From assembly GCA_946183915.1 (NCBI GenBank), contig CAMHDJ010000010.1:1-64000 (forward strand): DNA of 64,000 nucleotides, read 5' to 3'. A model generated the notes under the pieces. It ran no database searches and was not told the origin of the DNA. It saw nothing but the letters and a program-made list of their open reading frames with translations. How positions within the stretch are numbered: position 1 is the first letter of the stretch; the number at the start of each line of letters is the position of its first letter. Source of the stretch: an uncultured Bacteroidales bacterium. Its GTDB lineage: Bacteria; Bacteroidota; Bacteroidia; Bacteroidales; P3. This document shows, one piece after another, positions 38,178 to 46,470 of this stretch. The translations under genes and the position numbers were made by a program.

Positions 38178-39431
38178 GTGATTAGTTACGAGAAACACCG
38201 GCTTGACAACGGGCTGACGGTGCTGACCCACGAGGCGTGGGACACACCGTTGGCCACGGTGAATCTGCTCTACAACGTAGGCTCGCGCGACGAGGATCCC
38301 GCCCGCACAGGCTTCGCCCATCTCTTCGAGCACCTGATGTTTGGCGGCACCCTTCAGGTGCCCGACTTCGACGGCGTGGTGAGCAGTCTCGGGGGCGATA
38401 ACAACGCCTTCACCTCCTGCGACTACACCAACTACTATACCACCGTGCCCGCCGACGCGCTGGCCACAGCACTCGCGCTGGAGGCCGACCGCATGGCCCA
38501 CCTCGACATCAGCCCCAAGGCGCTCTCGGTGCAGCAACACGTGGTCACCGAGGAATACAACCAGCGCTACATGAACCAGCCCTACGGCGATATCTGGCTG
38601 CTGCTGAGACCACTCTGCTATCAGACGTACCCCTACCGCTGGGCCACCATCGGCGCCGACATCAAGCATGTCAGCGAAGCCACCCTCGACGATGTGAGGG
38701 CCTTCCACCACCGCTTCTACCGACCCGACAACGCCATCCTGGCCATCGCCGCCCCGCTGCCGCACAGCGAGATGCTGCATCTGGTGGAGACCGCTTGGCA
38801 ATCCCCCGCGACGGCCGCGAACCCACACGCCACCCCCTCTCGCGAGCGCACCTATCCCGCCGAACCCGAACAGACGGAGGCCCGCGAACTGCACGTGCAA
38901 CGCGACATTCCCTCCCCGATGGTCTACCTGGCCTACCCCATGGGCGACCGGCTGGGGCGTCATTTCCGCGCCTGCGACCTGCTGAGCGACATTCTGGCCA
39001 CCGGCACCTCCGGCCGCCTGCACCGCCGTCTGGTCGTCGAACAGCAGCTGATGGTCGAGGCCGAAGCTTGCATCAGTGGCGACGATGGTCCCGGAATGCT
39101 GCTCCTCAGCGGGAAGCTGCAGCAGGGCGTGACCACCGACCAGGCCATCGAAGCCCTGCGCCGCGAGGCTCAGGCGCTATGCGAGACCCGCGTGAGCGAC
39201 TACGAACTGCAGAAAGTGCAGAACAAGTACGAGAACACCTTCGTCCTGTCGCAGTACAAAGCCGCCGACCGCGCCCTGGCGCTCTGCCACTACACCTGGC
39301 TGGGCGACACCGACCTCGTGAACCGCGAACCCGACGAATACCGCCGCCTCACTGCCGACGACCTGCTCGAGGCTGCACGCGAGGTGTTCGTCCCATGCCG
39401 TGAGAACCGACTTTATTACGAAAAGCTATGA
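38178..39431 (+). CDS. M16-family zinc metallopeptidase
   Basis: The 417-aa protein has the inverted zinc motif HLFEH (His48, Glu51, His52) and the downstream Glu in VVTEEYNQRY. Only one catalytic M16 half plus the inactive C-terminal half is present, as in processing-peptidase-like members. There is no signal peptide, so it is cytoplasmic or exported by another route. A GTG start (38178, 3 bp after the DUF853 stop) gives the conserved N-terminus MISYEKHRLDNGLTVL. Confidence 0.92.
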   Translation: MISYEKHRLDNGLTVLTHEAWDTPLATVNLLYNVGSRDEDPARTGFAHLFEHLMFGGTLQVPDFDGVVSSLGGDNNAFTSCDYTNYYTTVPADALATALALEADRMAHLDISPKALSVQQHVVTEEYNQRYMNQPYGDIWLLLRPLCYQTYPYRWATIGADIKHVSEATLDDVRAFHHRFYRPDNAILAIAAPLPHSEMLHLVETAWQSPATAANPHATPSRERTYPAEPEQTEARELHVQRDIPSPMVYLAYPMGDRLGRHFRACDLLSDILATGTSGRLHRRLVVEQQLMVEAEACISGDDGPGMLLLSGKLQQGVTTDQAIEALRREAQALCETRVSDYELQKVQNKYENTFVLSQYKAADRALALCHYTWLGDTDLVNREPDEYRRLTADDLLEAAREVFVPCRENRLYYEKL

Positions 39432-40408
39432 AGTTAAAAGAAAGACTGAAAGGGCTGATCGAGCGCTTTGTCGACTGGTTCGAACACGTCAACTGGCGCC
39501 ATGTCTGCCGCGAGATAATCGACTTCGTCGGGCGTATCATGCACAAATTGCTCTTCGGAGTGCTGCTGCCCAAGAAGTACCGCAACATCACCAAGCGCCA
39601 GATCTTCGACATCATCTTCAAGAGCGACAGCCCCGCGGGACGCAAATTCGACATCTGGCTGCTGGTGCTGATCATCCTCAACATCCTGCTGCTCATATTC
39701 GACAGCCTCGTGGGCTCGTCGAGCACCATGACCTCCGGAGCCCACAAGAGCCTCTCCTTCTGGATCACCAAAGGCCTCGAGTGGGGCTTCACGCTGCTGT
39801 TCACCTTCGAGTACTACCTGCGCATCTACTGCCTCAAGCGCCCCCTGCGCTACGTCTTCTCCTTCTGGGGCATCATCGACTTCCTCTCCATCTTCCCGGC
39901 CTACCTCAGCCTCTTCATCCCCACCACCCAGGCCCTCACCGTGCTGCGCCTGCTGCGCGTGATGCGCATCTTCCGCATCTTCCGCCTGCAGCGCTTCCAA
40001 GACGCCGCCACACTGCTCACCAACGCCCTTAAGAACAGCGCCCTGCGCATCATGGTCTTCATGCTCTTCATGCTAGTGGCAGCCGTCATCCTCGGCACCA
40101 TGATGTACTCCATCGAAGGGCCCTACAACCCCGACCATTTCGACAGCGTGCTCAGCGGCATCTACTGGGCCGTGGTCACCATCACCACGGTGGGCTACGG
40201 CGACGTGGTGCCCGTCACCGCCGGCGGCCGCTTCCTGGCCGTGCTCGTCATGCTGCTCGGTTACTCCATCATCGCCGTCCCCATGGGCATCGTGGCTGGC
40301 GAAACCATCAACGAGAGCCGCAAGGACAAGATAACACGCAAATCCCTCAAGGTGGTCGAGGACATGGAGAAGGACTTCGACGAAGAGGAGGATGCCATAC
40401 ACCACTAA
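39428..40408 (+). CDS. Voltage-gated potassium channel-type ion transporter
   Basis: The 326-aa protein has six membrane segments, an S4-like helix with spaced arginines (LRLLRVMRIFRIFRLQRF), a pore with the K+ selectivity filter TVGYGD, and S6 (LAVLVMLLGYSIIAVPMGI). A cytoplasmic basic N-terminus of about 70 residues and an acidic C-terminal tail frame the channel. It overlaps the M16 gene by four bases. It probably sets membrane potential or K+ flux in the inner membrane. Confidence 0.92.
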   Translation: MKLKERLKGLIERFVDWFEHVNWRHVCREIIDFVGRIMHKLLFGVLLPKKYRNITKRQIFDIIFKSDSPAGRKFDIWLLVLIILNILLLIFDSLVGSSSTMTSGAHKSLSFWITKGLEWGFTLLFTFEYYLRIYCLKRPLRYVFSFWGIIDFLSIFPAYLSLFIPTTQALTVLRLLRVMRIFRIFRLQRFQDAATLLTNALKNSALRIMVFMLFMLVAAVILGTMMYSIEGPYNPDHFDSVLSGIYWAVVTITTVGYGDVVPVTAGGRFLAVLVMLLGYSIIAVPMGIVAGETINESRKDKITRKSLKVVEDMEKDFDEEEDAIHH

Positions 40409-40417
40409 CCACCTCCC

Positions 40418-41383
40418 ATGACCCGCATTCTCATCTCCGACCGCACCCACCCCGTACTCGAAGAGCGCCTGCGCCAGGCAGGATTCGACGTCAGCGTCGA
40501 GCCCGACCACGACTACCGCTCGCTGACCGACGCCGCCCAAGGCTGCGACGCCCTCGTGGTGCGCAGCAAAGTCAATATCGACCGCGCCTTCATCGACGCC
40601 GTCCCCTCGCTGCGCTGCATCGGCCGCGTAGGCGCCGGCATGGAGACCATCGACACCGTCTACGCCGAAAGCCGAGGCATCCGCTGCCTCAACAGCCCCG
40701 AGGGCAACCGCGACGCCGTCGGCGAACACACCGTGGGTCTGCTGCTGGCACTGCTCAACAACATAGCCCGCGCCGACGCCCAGGTGCGCCAGGGGCACTG
40801 GCTGCGCGAGGCCAACCGAGGCCTCGAGCTCGGCAACCTCACCGTGGGCATCATCGGCTTCGGCAACATGGGCCAGGCCTTCGCCCGCCGCCTCGGCGGA
40901 TTCGGCTGCCGCGTGATCTACTACGACAAGTACCTTACAAGTCCTATAGGTCCTATAAGCCCTATAAGTCCTATAGGTTCCCTAAGCCCCATCCGCGTCA
41001 GCCTCGAACATCTCCAGGCCGAGGCCGACGTGGTCAGTTTCCACGTCCCCCTGACCGACGAGACTCGCCACTACCTCTCGCCCGCCTTCATCGACGCCAT
41101 GGCCAAGCCCTTCTTCCTGCTCAACACCTCGCGCGGCGCCGTGGTCGACACCGAGGCCCTGGCCGACGCCCTCGAGGGCGGCCGCATCCGGGGCGCCGCA
41201 CTCGACGTGCTGGAGTACGAGAACATGCAGTCCGACAGCCTCGGACAGGTGCCGCCGTCGGTGCGCCGCCTCATGCAGAGCGACCGTACCGTGCTCACCC
41301 CCCACGTGGCCGGATGGACCGTCGAATCGAAATACAAACTGGCCGCCGTGCTGGCCGACAAGATAATAGCGACACTGAAATGA
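40418..41383 (+). CDS. D-2-hydroxyacid dehydrogenase (SerA-like) with SPI-repeat insertion
   Basis: NAD-dependent dehydrogenase fold: substrate-domain motif VVRSKVNIDRAFIDA, nucleotide-binding VGIIGFGNMGQAFARRLGG, LLNTSRGAVVDTEALADAL, and the catalytic His in LTPHVAGWT. It resembles phosphoglycerate dehydrogenases without the regulatory ACT domain (321 aa). Residues 175-192 are six tripeptides (SPI, GPI, SPI, SPI, GSL, SPI) encoded by a 9-bp minisatellite just after the NAD-binding fold begins, at a surface position. Substrate is uncertain; a serA role is possible but no serC is adjacent. Confidence 0.88.
   Translation: MTRILISDRTHPVLEERLRQAGFDVSVEPDHDYRSLTDAAQGCDALVVRSKVNIDRAFIDAVPSLRCIGRVGAGMETIDTVYAESRGIRCLNSPEGNRDAVGEHTVGLLLALLNNIARADAQVRQGHWLREANRGLELGNLTVGIIGFGNMGQAFARRLGGFGCRVIYYDKYLTSPIGPISPISPIGSLSPIRVSLEHLQAEADVVSFHVPLTDETRHYLSPAFIDAMAKPFFLLNTSRGAVVDTEALADALEGGRIRGAALDVLEYENMQSDSLGQVPPSVRRLMQSDRTVLTPHVAGWTVESKYKLAAVLADKIIATLK
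40940..40993 (+). repeat. 9-bp minisatellite inside a coding sequence
   Basis: Six in-frame units: AGTCCTATA, GGTCCTATA, AGCCCTATA, AGTCCTATA, GGTTCCCTA, AGCCCCATC. They use ATA and CCT codons that are otherwise rare in this GC-rich gene, marking the stretch as a later insertion. Confidence 0.93.
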
Positions 41384-41916
41384 TCATCGTAGGCAACTCC
41401 ATCGTCAGCGACGACATCGCCGACCAGCGCTTCGGCTGCGACCTGGCCGTGTGCCGCGGCGCCTGCTGCGTCGAGGGCGACAGCGGAGCCCCCCTGATGG
41501 AAAGCGAGGTGGCCGAGCTGCAGCGCGTGCTGCCCGAGGCGCTCCCCCTGATGACCCCCGAAGGGCGCGACGCCGTCGAGGCCCAAGGCGTGGCCGTGCG
41601 CGACAGCGACGGCGACCTCGGCACCCCACTCATCGAGGGTGGCGCCTGCGCCTACATCACCCACGCCCCCGACGGCACCGCCCTCTGCGCACTCCAGCAC
41701 CTCTACAAGCCCGTCTCCTGCCACCTCTACCCCATCCGCATCGAAGACTACGGCGAGTTCACCGCCGTCAACTACCACCAATGGGACATCTGCCGCTGTG
41801 CACGCCATCGCGGCGAGCCCCTCTACATCGCCCTCCGCGAACCCCTCATCCGCCGCTTCGGCAGCGAGTGGTACCAAGAATTAGTCGAACAAATCAACCT
41901 CCGCAACAATGGATAA
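41380..41916 (+). CDS. DUF3109 family cysteine-rich protein
   Basis: The 178-aa protein matches the Bacteroidetes DUF3109 pattern: FGCDLAVCRGACCVEGDSGAPL near the N-terminus (cited in parts), GGACAYI, CALQHLYKPVSCHLYPIRI and QWDICRCA. The eight or so Cys residues suggest an Fe-S or zinc cluster of the YkgJ-like type. Function is unknown. The start overlaps the dehydrogenase stop (ATGA), so the earlier in-frame ATG at 41314 is unlikely. Confidence 0.88.
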   Translation: MIIVGNSIVSDDIADQRFGCDLAVCRGACCVEGDSGAPLMESEVAELQRVLPEALPLMTPEGRDAVEAQGVAVRDSDGDLGTPLIEGGACAYITHAPDGTALCALQHLYKPVSCHLYPIRIEDYGEFTAVNYHQWDICRCARHRGEPLYIALREPLIRRFGSEWYQELVEQINLRNNG

Positions 41917-42559
41917 AAAGAAACTCTCCCGCCTCGTCATCCTGCTCATCGGCGCCATCGTGGTGATCGACCAGGTGGTGAAAATCCTCGTCAAGACCCA
42001 CATGCAGATCGGCGAAGACATCGCCCTGCTCAGCTGGTTCCACATCCACTTCATCGAGAACGAGGGCTTCGCCTTCGGCACCACCATCGGCGGCGTGGCG
42101 GGCAAGTACGCCCTCACCACCCTGCGCATCGCCGCCTCGGGCCTCATCGCCTGGCTCATAGCCAAATACATCCGGCAGCAGCAGCGGCAGTCGCTCATCC
42201 TCAGCCTCACCCTCATCCTCGCCGGCGCCCTGGGCAACATCATCGACAGCTGCTTCTACGGCCTCATCTTCAACGAGAGCTACTACTCCGTGGCCACCCT
42301 CTTCCCGCCCGAAGGCGGCTATGCCCCGCTGATGCAAGGCCGCGTGGTCGACATGTTCTATTTCCCTCTGTTTGAGCTCGATTGGCCCAACTGGATGCCT
42401 TTTGTGGGTGGCGAGCACTTCGAATTCTTCAGCGCCATCTTCAACGTGGCCGATTCGGCGGTCACCATCGGCGTTGTATGGCTCCTGATCGACCAACTTT
42501 TTATAGCGCCAAAGCACTCAAAACCAGACACAACAGAGGAAACGGAAGAAAAAGAGTGA
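41909..42559 (+). CDS. lspA: Lipoprotein signal peptidase (signal peptidase II)
   Basis: Inner-membrane aspartyl protease that removes signal peptides from prolipoproteins. Four membrane segments are visible, with catalytic Asp residues in GRVVDMFYFP and IFNVADSAVTIG. The first helix contains the family segment VVIDQVVKILV. Length is 216 aa including a longer loop (SYYSVATLFPPEGGYAPLMQ), normal for Bacteroidetes. It overlaps DUF3109 by 8 bp and matures the lipoproteins encoded elsewhere in this window. Confidence 0.95.
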   Translation: MDKKKLSRLVILLIGAIVVIDQVVKILVKTHMQIGEDIALLSWFHIHFIENEGFAFGTTIGGVAGKYALTTLRIAASGLIAWLIAKYIRQQQRQSLILSLTLILAGALGNIIDSCFYGLIFNESYYSVATLFPPEGGYAPLMQGRVVDMFYFPLFELDWPNWMPFVGGEHFEFFSAIFNVADSAVTIGVVWLLIDQLFIAPKHSKPDTTEETEEKE

Positions 42560-42590
42560 AAAAAAATTTGGTCAGTTTACGAAAAGTTAG

Positions 42591-42600
42591 TAATTTTGCA
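42591..42600 (+). promoter_or_regulatory. tRNA-Phe promoter
   Basis: TAATTTTGCA with TTTG at 42567-42570; 18 bp to the mature 5' end. Confidence 0.7.
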
Positions 42601-42618
42601 TCCGAAATCGAAAGAGAT

Positions 42619-42691
42619 GGCGTCGTAGCTCAGTTGGTAGAGCGAAGGACTGAAAATCCTTGCGTCACTGGTTCAAATCCAGTCGATGCCA
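42619..42691 (+). tRNA. tRNA-Phe (anticodon GAA)
   Basis: A 73-nt cloverleaf. Acceptor GGCGTCG pairs with CGATGCC (one G-U), D arm GCTC/GAGC, anticodon stem AAGGA/TCCTT with loop CTGAAAA (GAA), T arm ACTGG/CCAGT with loop TTCAAAT, and discriminator A. The 3' CCA is not encoded (ACCC follows). Confidence 0.97.
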
Positions 42692-42697
42692 CCCGTT

Positions 42698-42725
42698 GAA
42701 GAGAGATCCGAGAGGATCTCTCTTC
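42698..42725 (+). terminator. tRNA-Phe terminator
   Basis: Perfect 12-bp stem GAAGAGAGATCC/GGATCTCTCTTC with a GAGA loop, followed by TGTTTTAT. Confidence 0.85.
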
Positions 42726-42792
42726 TGTTTTATAGGCACTTGCAGCGGCCATCAGGCCGGAAACGCCCAGCCAAATTCCAACCAAAAACCAG

Positions 42793-43005
42793 TCAACTCC
42801 CTGCCAACACCCTGTCAACAACCTACCAACACCCTACCAACACGCTCATTTTCAGGTGCCAGCCACGGCAGCATCTACGCAGCAACCGGCCGTCAACAGC
42901 GTATCATCAGGGAGTCACTATAGAGTTGGTATAGACTTGGTATAGACTTGGTGTAGCGTTGGTATAGCGATGGCCATGGGCATCCAGCGCCAGACTGGCA
43001 CCTGA
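42793..43005. repeat. Two opposed 11-bp arrays with flanking inverted repeat
   Basis: CCAAC (or TCAAC) starts at 42793, 42804, 42815, 42826 and 42837; TTGGT starts at 42926, 42937, 42948 and 42959. Both have an exact 11-bp step, and the cores are complementary, so the arrays face each other. The 11-mer TCAGGTGCCAG (42852-42862) is repeated inverted at 42995-43005. No gene is seen between the tRNA terminator and 43176. Confidence 0.88.
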
Positions 43006-43016
43006 TACTCAACCTT

Positions 43017-43046
43017 TTATTATTATATCTTAAGATATAATAATAA
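43017..43046. repeat. 30-bp perfect AT-rich palindrome
   Basis: Arms TTATTATTATATCTT/AAGATATAATAATAA without a loop, ending about 80 bp upstream of the hydrogenase regulator promoter. It could be an operator or a transcript-end hairpin. Confidence 0.9.
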
Positions 43047-43128
43047 GTATATGGGCCGGATCTTCGGCTGAAAGGAAAGAATCTGCAGGTCCGGATGAAA
43101 AAAAATTTGCGCAGTCGTTTTTATTTTG

Positions 43129-43138
43129 TATTTTTGCC
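43129..43138 (+). promoter_or_regulatory. Promoter of the hydrogenase regulator/hydG unit
   Basis: TATTTTTGCC preceded by an A/T-rich stretch with a TTTG near 43107; leader about 35 nt. Confidence 0.7.
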
Positions 43139-43176
43139 CCGTTGACCATAAGTCTAATCCAAAAGCCTAACACCTG

Positions 43177-43425
43177 ATGGAGAAGAGAATAGGAACGATC
43201 ACGATACTCATACACGACCGGCAAAACGTGCCGGCAATCAACGAACTCATTTCCGGGCACTCGTCGATAGTGCTGTGTCGGCAGGGGCTGCCCTTCCACG
43301 ACCGCGACGTGGCCGTTATCTCGCTCATCGTCGAGGGGACGATGGCCGAGATCAACGCCCTGACCGGGCCGCTGGGGCGCCTGGAGGGCGTCAGTTCCAA
43401 GGCCGTCGTCGTCCCCACCCGATAG
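43177..43425 (+). CDS. Iron-only hydrogenase system regulator (TM1266 family)
   Basis: The 82-aa protein has the ferredoxin-like/ACT-type fold of the TM1266 family, with RIGTITILIHDRQNVPAINE, HSSIVLCRQGLPF and ISLIVEGTMAEINALTGPLG. Family members are found beside [FeFe]-hydrogenase maturation genes and are thought to be nickel-independent regulators or sensors. The hydG gene follows 69 bp downstream, which supports the call. No DNA-binding domain is visible, so its mode of action is open. Confidence 0.87.
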   Translation: MEKRIGTITILIHDRQNVPAINELISGHSSIVLCRQGLPFHDRDVAVISLIVEGTMAEINALTGPLGRLEGVSSKAVVVPTR

Positions 43426-43494
43426 GGGCCACTGCACGTTTCCTTCCCGATCCATCCCGCACACGAATTATTAATCCTATAATATAGAATAGAC

Positions 43495-44925
43495 ATGAGA
43501 CATCAAAATTTCATCGATCGCGACAAGCTGTACGGCATGATAGACCAGCCGGCTCCGACAGAGAGCGAGCTGAACGACATCCTGAACAAGGCACGCAAGC
43601 TGAAAGGGCTCAACCTGCAGGATGTGGCCCACCTGCTGAACGTCAAGAACGAGGCCGACATTCAGAAGATACTGGACACGGCCGAATACTGCAAGAACGA
43701 GATCTACGGGCGCCGCCTGGTGCTCTTCGCCCCCATCTACACGGGCAACGCCTGCGTGAACAACTGCGTCTACTGCGGTTTCCGCCGCGACAACAAGGCG
43801 CTGAAACGCAAGATCCTGACCCTCGACGAGATCGAGACCGAGACGCTGCACCTGCTGCGCATGGGCCACAAGCGGGCCCTGCTGATCTGCGGTGAGAGCC
43901 CCCGCAACGACGCCAACTACATGGTGGAGGCCATCCGCCGCACCTATGCCGCCAAGGACGAGAAGGGCAGCACCATACGCCGCATCAACGTCGAGCTGGC
44001 CCCCATGAGCGTGGAGGACTACGCCAAGCTGAAGGCCGAGAAGATTGGCACCTACGTCTGCTTCCAGGAGACCTACGACGAGGTGGAGTACGCCAAGTTC
44101 CACCCCGCCGGCACCCCGAAGGCCGACTACCTCTACCGCCTCACCTGCATGGACCGCGCCCAGGAAGGCGGCATCAACGACGTGGGCATCGGCGCCCTGT
44201 TCGGACTGGTGGACTACCGCTTCGAGATCCTGGCCATCATGGAGCATGCCCGCCACCTGGAAGAGGACTACGGCTGCGGCCCCCACACGGTCTCCTTCCC
44301 TCGCATCGAGCCCGCCGAAGGCACCCCCTTCAGCCAGCGCGAGAACATCCCCCACCCCGTCTCGGACAAGGACTTCATGAAGATCATCGCCATCATACGT
44401 ATCGCCATGCCCTACACGGGCATCATCATCTCGACCCGCGAGCGGCCCGAGCTGCGCGACCAGCTGGTGCGCTACGGCGTCAGCCAGATCAGCGCCGCCA
44501 GCGAGACCAACCCCGGCGGCTACGACGAGGAGGGCGACAAGACGGCCGCCAAGCCCTACGAGAAGACCGGCTCGACCGGTGCCCAGTTCACCCTCGGCGA
44601 CCACCGCTCGCTCGACGAGGTGATCAGCATGATGATCGACGGCGGCTACATCCCCTCGTTCTGCACCGGCTGCTACCGCAAGGGGCGCGTGGGCGCCGAC
44701 TTCATGGATCTGGCCAAACCGGGCCTCATCAAGGAGTACTGCAAGCCCAACGCCATGTTCACCTTCCGCGAGTACCTGGAGGACTATGCCAGCCCCGCCA
44801 CCAAGGAGAAGGGTCTGCGCCTGCTGAAGGAACTGACCCAAACTTTCTCGAAGGAGGAGCTCAAACGGCGCGTCGAAGGCAACCTTTGCAAGATCGGCAA
44901 TGGCGAACGCGACCTCTATTTTTGA
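43495..44925 (+). CDS. hydG: [FeFe]-hydrogenase H-cluster radical SAM maturase
   Basis: Cleaves tyrosine to supply CO and CN ligands for the hydrogenase H-cluster. The radical SAM cluster motif is CVNNCVYCGF (CX3CX2C), and the auxiliary cluster Cys set near the C-terminus is CTGCYRKGRVGADF with a later Cys in EYCKPNAMF. The 476-aa length is complete. HydE, HydF and the hydrogenase itself are not in this window, so the maturation genes are dispersed. Presence implies H2 metabolism under anaerobic conditions. Confidence 0.97.
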   Translation: MRHQNFIDRDKLYGMIDQPAPTESELNDILNKARKLKGLNLQDVAHLLNVKNEADIQKILDTAEYCKNEIYGRRLVLFAPIYTGNACVNNCVYCGFRRDNKALKRKILTLDEIETETLHLLRMGHKRALLICGESPRNDANYMVEAIRRTYAAKDEKGSTIRRINVELAPMSVEDYAKLKAEKIGTYVCFQETYDEVEYAKFHPAGTPKADYLYRLTCMDRAQEGGINDVGIGALFGLVDYRFEILAIMEHARHLEEDYGCGPHTVSFPRIEPAEGTPFSQRENIPHPVSDKDFMKIIAIIRIAMPYTGIIISTRERPELRDQLVRYGVSQISAASETNPGGYDEEGDKTAAKPYEKTGSTGAQFTLGDHRSLDEVISMMIDGGYIPSFCTGCYRKGRVGADFMDLAKPGLIKEYCKPNAMFTFREYLEDYASPATKEKGLRLLKELTQTFSKEELKRRVEGNLCKIGNGERDLYF

Positions 44926-44987
44926 CGTTTCGGAAACGATTTGGGACGTTTCGGAAGAAAACGCAATTCCATGTCGCGAAATAGTCG

Positions 44988-44997
44988 TACTTTTGCA
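44988..44997 (+). promoter_or_regulatory. Promoter ahead of the 45.0-kb leader RNA
   Basis: TACTTTTGCA; the only clear promoter box between hydG and the porin-like gene. Confidence 0.75.
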
Positions 44998-45002
44998 ACC
45001 GA

Positions 45003-45110
45003 AACAAGAGAGGATTCAAGGCTAACGAAGTTAGTACAAGTAATCGGATAATGTTTTCATGGTTTTGATAGCACGCTGGGGCCTTCGTCTGAAGGCCCTG
45101 CGTGTTTTTA
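45003..45110 (+). ncRNA. Terminated leader or small RNA (attenuator candidate)
   Basis: From the promoter at 44988 the transcript would fold CTAAC/GTTAG early and reach a near-perfect terminator about 75 nt later: stem CACGC plus GGGCCTTC pairing with GAAGGCCC plus GCGTG (45072-45104), followed by TTTTT. Downstream there is no second promoter before the porin-like gene at 45172, so either the terminator is leaky or regulated, or this is a stand-alone RNA of about 105 nt. Confidence 0.5.
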
Positions 45111-45171
45111 GGAAGATCAAAGAAATCGGACAACAAAAAACATACTATACAAACTAATTCAAACAAACATC

Positions 45172-45897
45172 ATGAAGAGAATTCTTTTGACCCTTGCCCT
45201 CGTGGCATTCGCAGTGAGCGCCCACGCCCAGTGGGTAGCCGGCGGCAACGTGGCTTTCAACCACAACGGCACCGCCACAAACGACCTCAACAACCACGCC
45301 ACCACCTCGTTCAGCATCCAGCCCAAGGTGGGCTACTGGCTGAACGACCAGATGCAGCTCGGACTGCAACTCGGCCCCACCTACCTCTACTCGCGTGCCT
45401 ACGACGGCGACGGCGACAACGAACACTACGCCTCCGCCAGCCAGTTCACCTGGAAGGTGGCGCCCTACTTCCGCTATAACCTGACCTCGTGGAGGAACTT
45501 CACCGTCTTTGCCGAAGCGCAACTCGGCCTGTCGTTTGTACCCGAGAGCTCGTGGTACAACAACACCACCGGCGCTGAAGGCGACGGCAACACCCGGGCC
45601 TTCGGACTCACCTTCAACGTGGTCCCCGGCCTGAACTACGCCCTCACCGAGCATATCTCATTCGACGCCTACGTGGACCTGCTGGGATTGTACTATAACT
45701 ACGCCTCGACCACGGTCACGAACCCCATCACCGACAGCGAGAACACCACTACCAGCCACAACTACGGGCTGATGGCTAACATGGACGCCCAACCCCTGCT
45801 CGGCCACACCACCGAGAATGTGGGCACCACCGACCTCATGACGGGCCTCACGGGACACCTCACCCTCATCCGCATCGGGTTCAACTACAGCTTCTAA
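45172..45897 (+). CDS. Outer-membrane beta-barrel protein (porin-like)
   Basis: The 241-aa product has a signal peptide (residues 1-19, VSAHAQ cleavage), glycine/aromatic-rich strands (WVAGGNVAFNHNG, FSIQPKVGYWLNDQMQLGLQ) and a C-terminal strand IRIGFNYSF ending in Phe, the barrel signal. It belongs to the same broad OMP family as the protein at 35.8 kb but is not a close copy. Its expression depends on reading through the terminator-like hairpin in its leader. Confidence 0.85.
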   Translation: MKRILLTLALVAFAVSAHAQWVAGGNVAFNHNGTATNDLNNHATTSFSIQPKVGYWLNDQMQLGLQLGPTYLYSRAYDGDGDNEHYASASQFTWKVAPYFRYNLTSWRNFTVFAEAQLGLSFVPESSWYNNTTGAEGDGNTRAFGLTFNVVPGLNYALTEHISFDAYVDLLGLYYNYASTTVTNPITDSENTTTSHNYGLMANMDAQPLLGHTTENVGTTDLMTGLTGHLTLIRIGFNYSF

Positions 45898-45919
45898 AGA
45901 GCAATTACTACAAAAAGAC

Positions 45920-45953
45920 AAGGGGGAGGCTGCCTTCGGCAGCCTCCCCCTTT
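45920..45953. terminator. Bidirectional terminator
   Basis: Perfect 15-bp stem AAGGGGGAGGCTGCC/GGCAGCCTCCCCCTT with a TTC loop between the converging porin-like and luxS genes. Confidence 0.9.
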
Positions 45954-45972
45954 GTTGTACCACCTCACGCTA

Positions 45973-46467
45973 TCAGGCGTCGGCAAACTGCTTGCCGTCC
46001 TTGAGGATGACCTGCAGCTGGGTGTACTCGCTGTGGAAATCGTTGCGCAGACGGTCGAGGTAGCGACGGCTCTCCCAGTGGCACATGGGCAGATCGTGCA
46101 GTAGATAGTTGCCGCAGGTCTCGGGCGTGGTGGCAGGCACCTCGGTCTGCGTGAGGATCCACTCGAGGCAACGGATGGTCAGTTGGCGCATGTCCTCGGC
46201 GGTATAACTCCCCGTCATGATGACGTACATGCCCGTCAGGCAGCCCATGGGGCCCACGTAGACAACGTCGTCCTTGGCCTCCGAGTTACGAAACCAGGTG
46301 GCCATCAGGTGCTCCAGGCTGTGCATGGCGGCAGGAGCCACGGCAGGCTCCTGGTTGGGCTCCGTGATACGGAGGTCGAACGTGGTGAACCCCTTGTCCA
46401 CACGCGACACATAGATGCCGGGCTTGAGGTGGGTGTGATCGATGGTAAAACTCTGTATAACTTCCAT
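45973..46467 (-). CDS. luxS: S-ribosylhomocysteine lyase
   Basis: Cleaves S-ribosylhomocysteine to homocysteine and the AI-2 precursor. The metal site is visible: His49 and His53 in MHSLEHLMATW and Cys118 in ETCGNYLLHDLPM; catalytic Cys76 in PMGCLTGMY. Length is 164 aa. It lies 3 bp after mtnN, which makes its substrate, so the unit is a complete SAH recycling module. Confidence 0.97.
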   Translation of the reverse strand: MEVIQSFTIDHTHLKPGIYVSRVDKGFTTFDLRITEPNQEPAVAPAAMHSLEHLMATWFRNSEAKDDVVYVGPMGCLTGMYVIMTGSYTAEDMRQLTIRCLEWILTQTEVPATTPETCGNYLLHDLPMCHWESRRYLDRLRNDFHSEYTQLQVILKDGKQFADA

Positions 46468-46470
46468 TGC

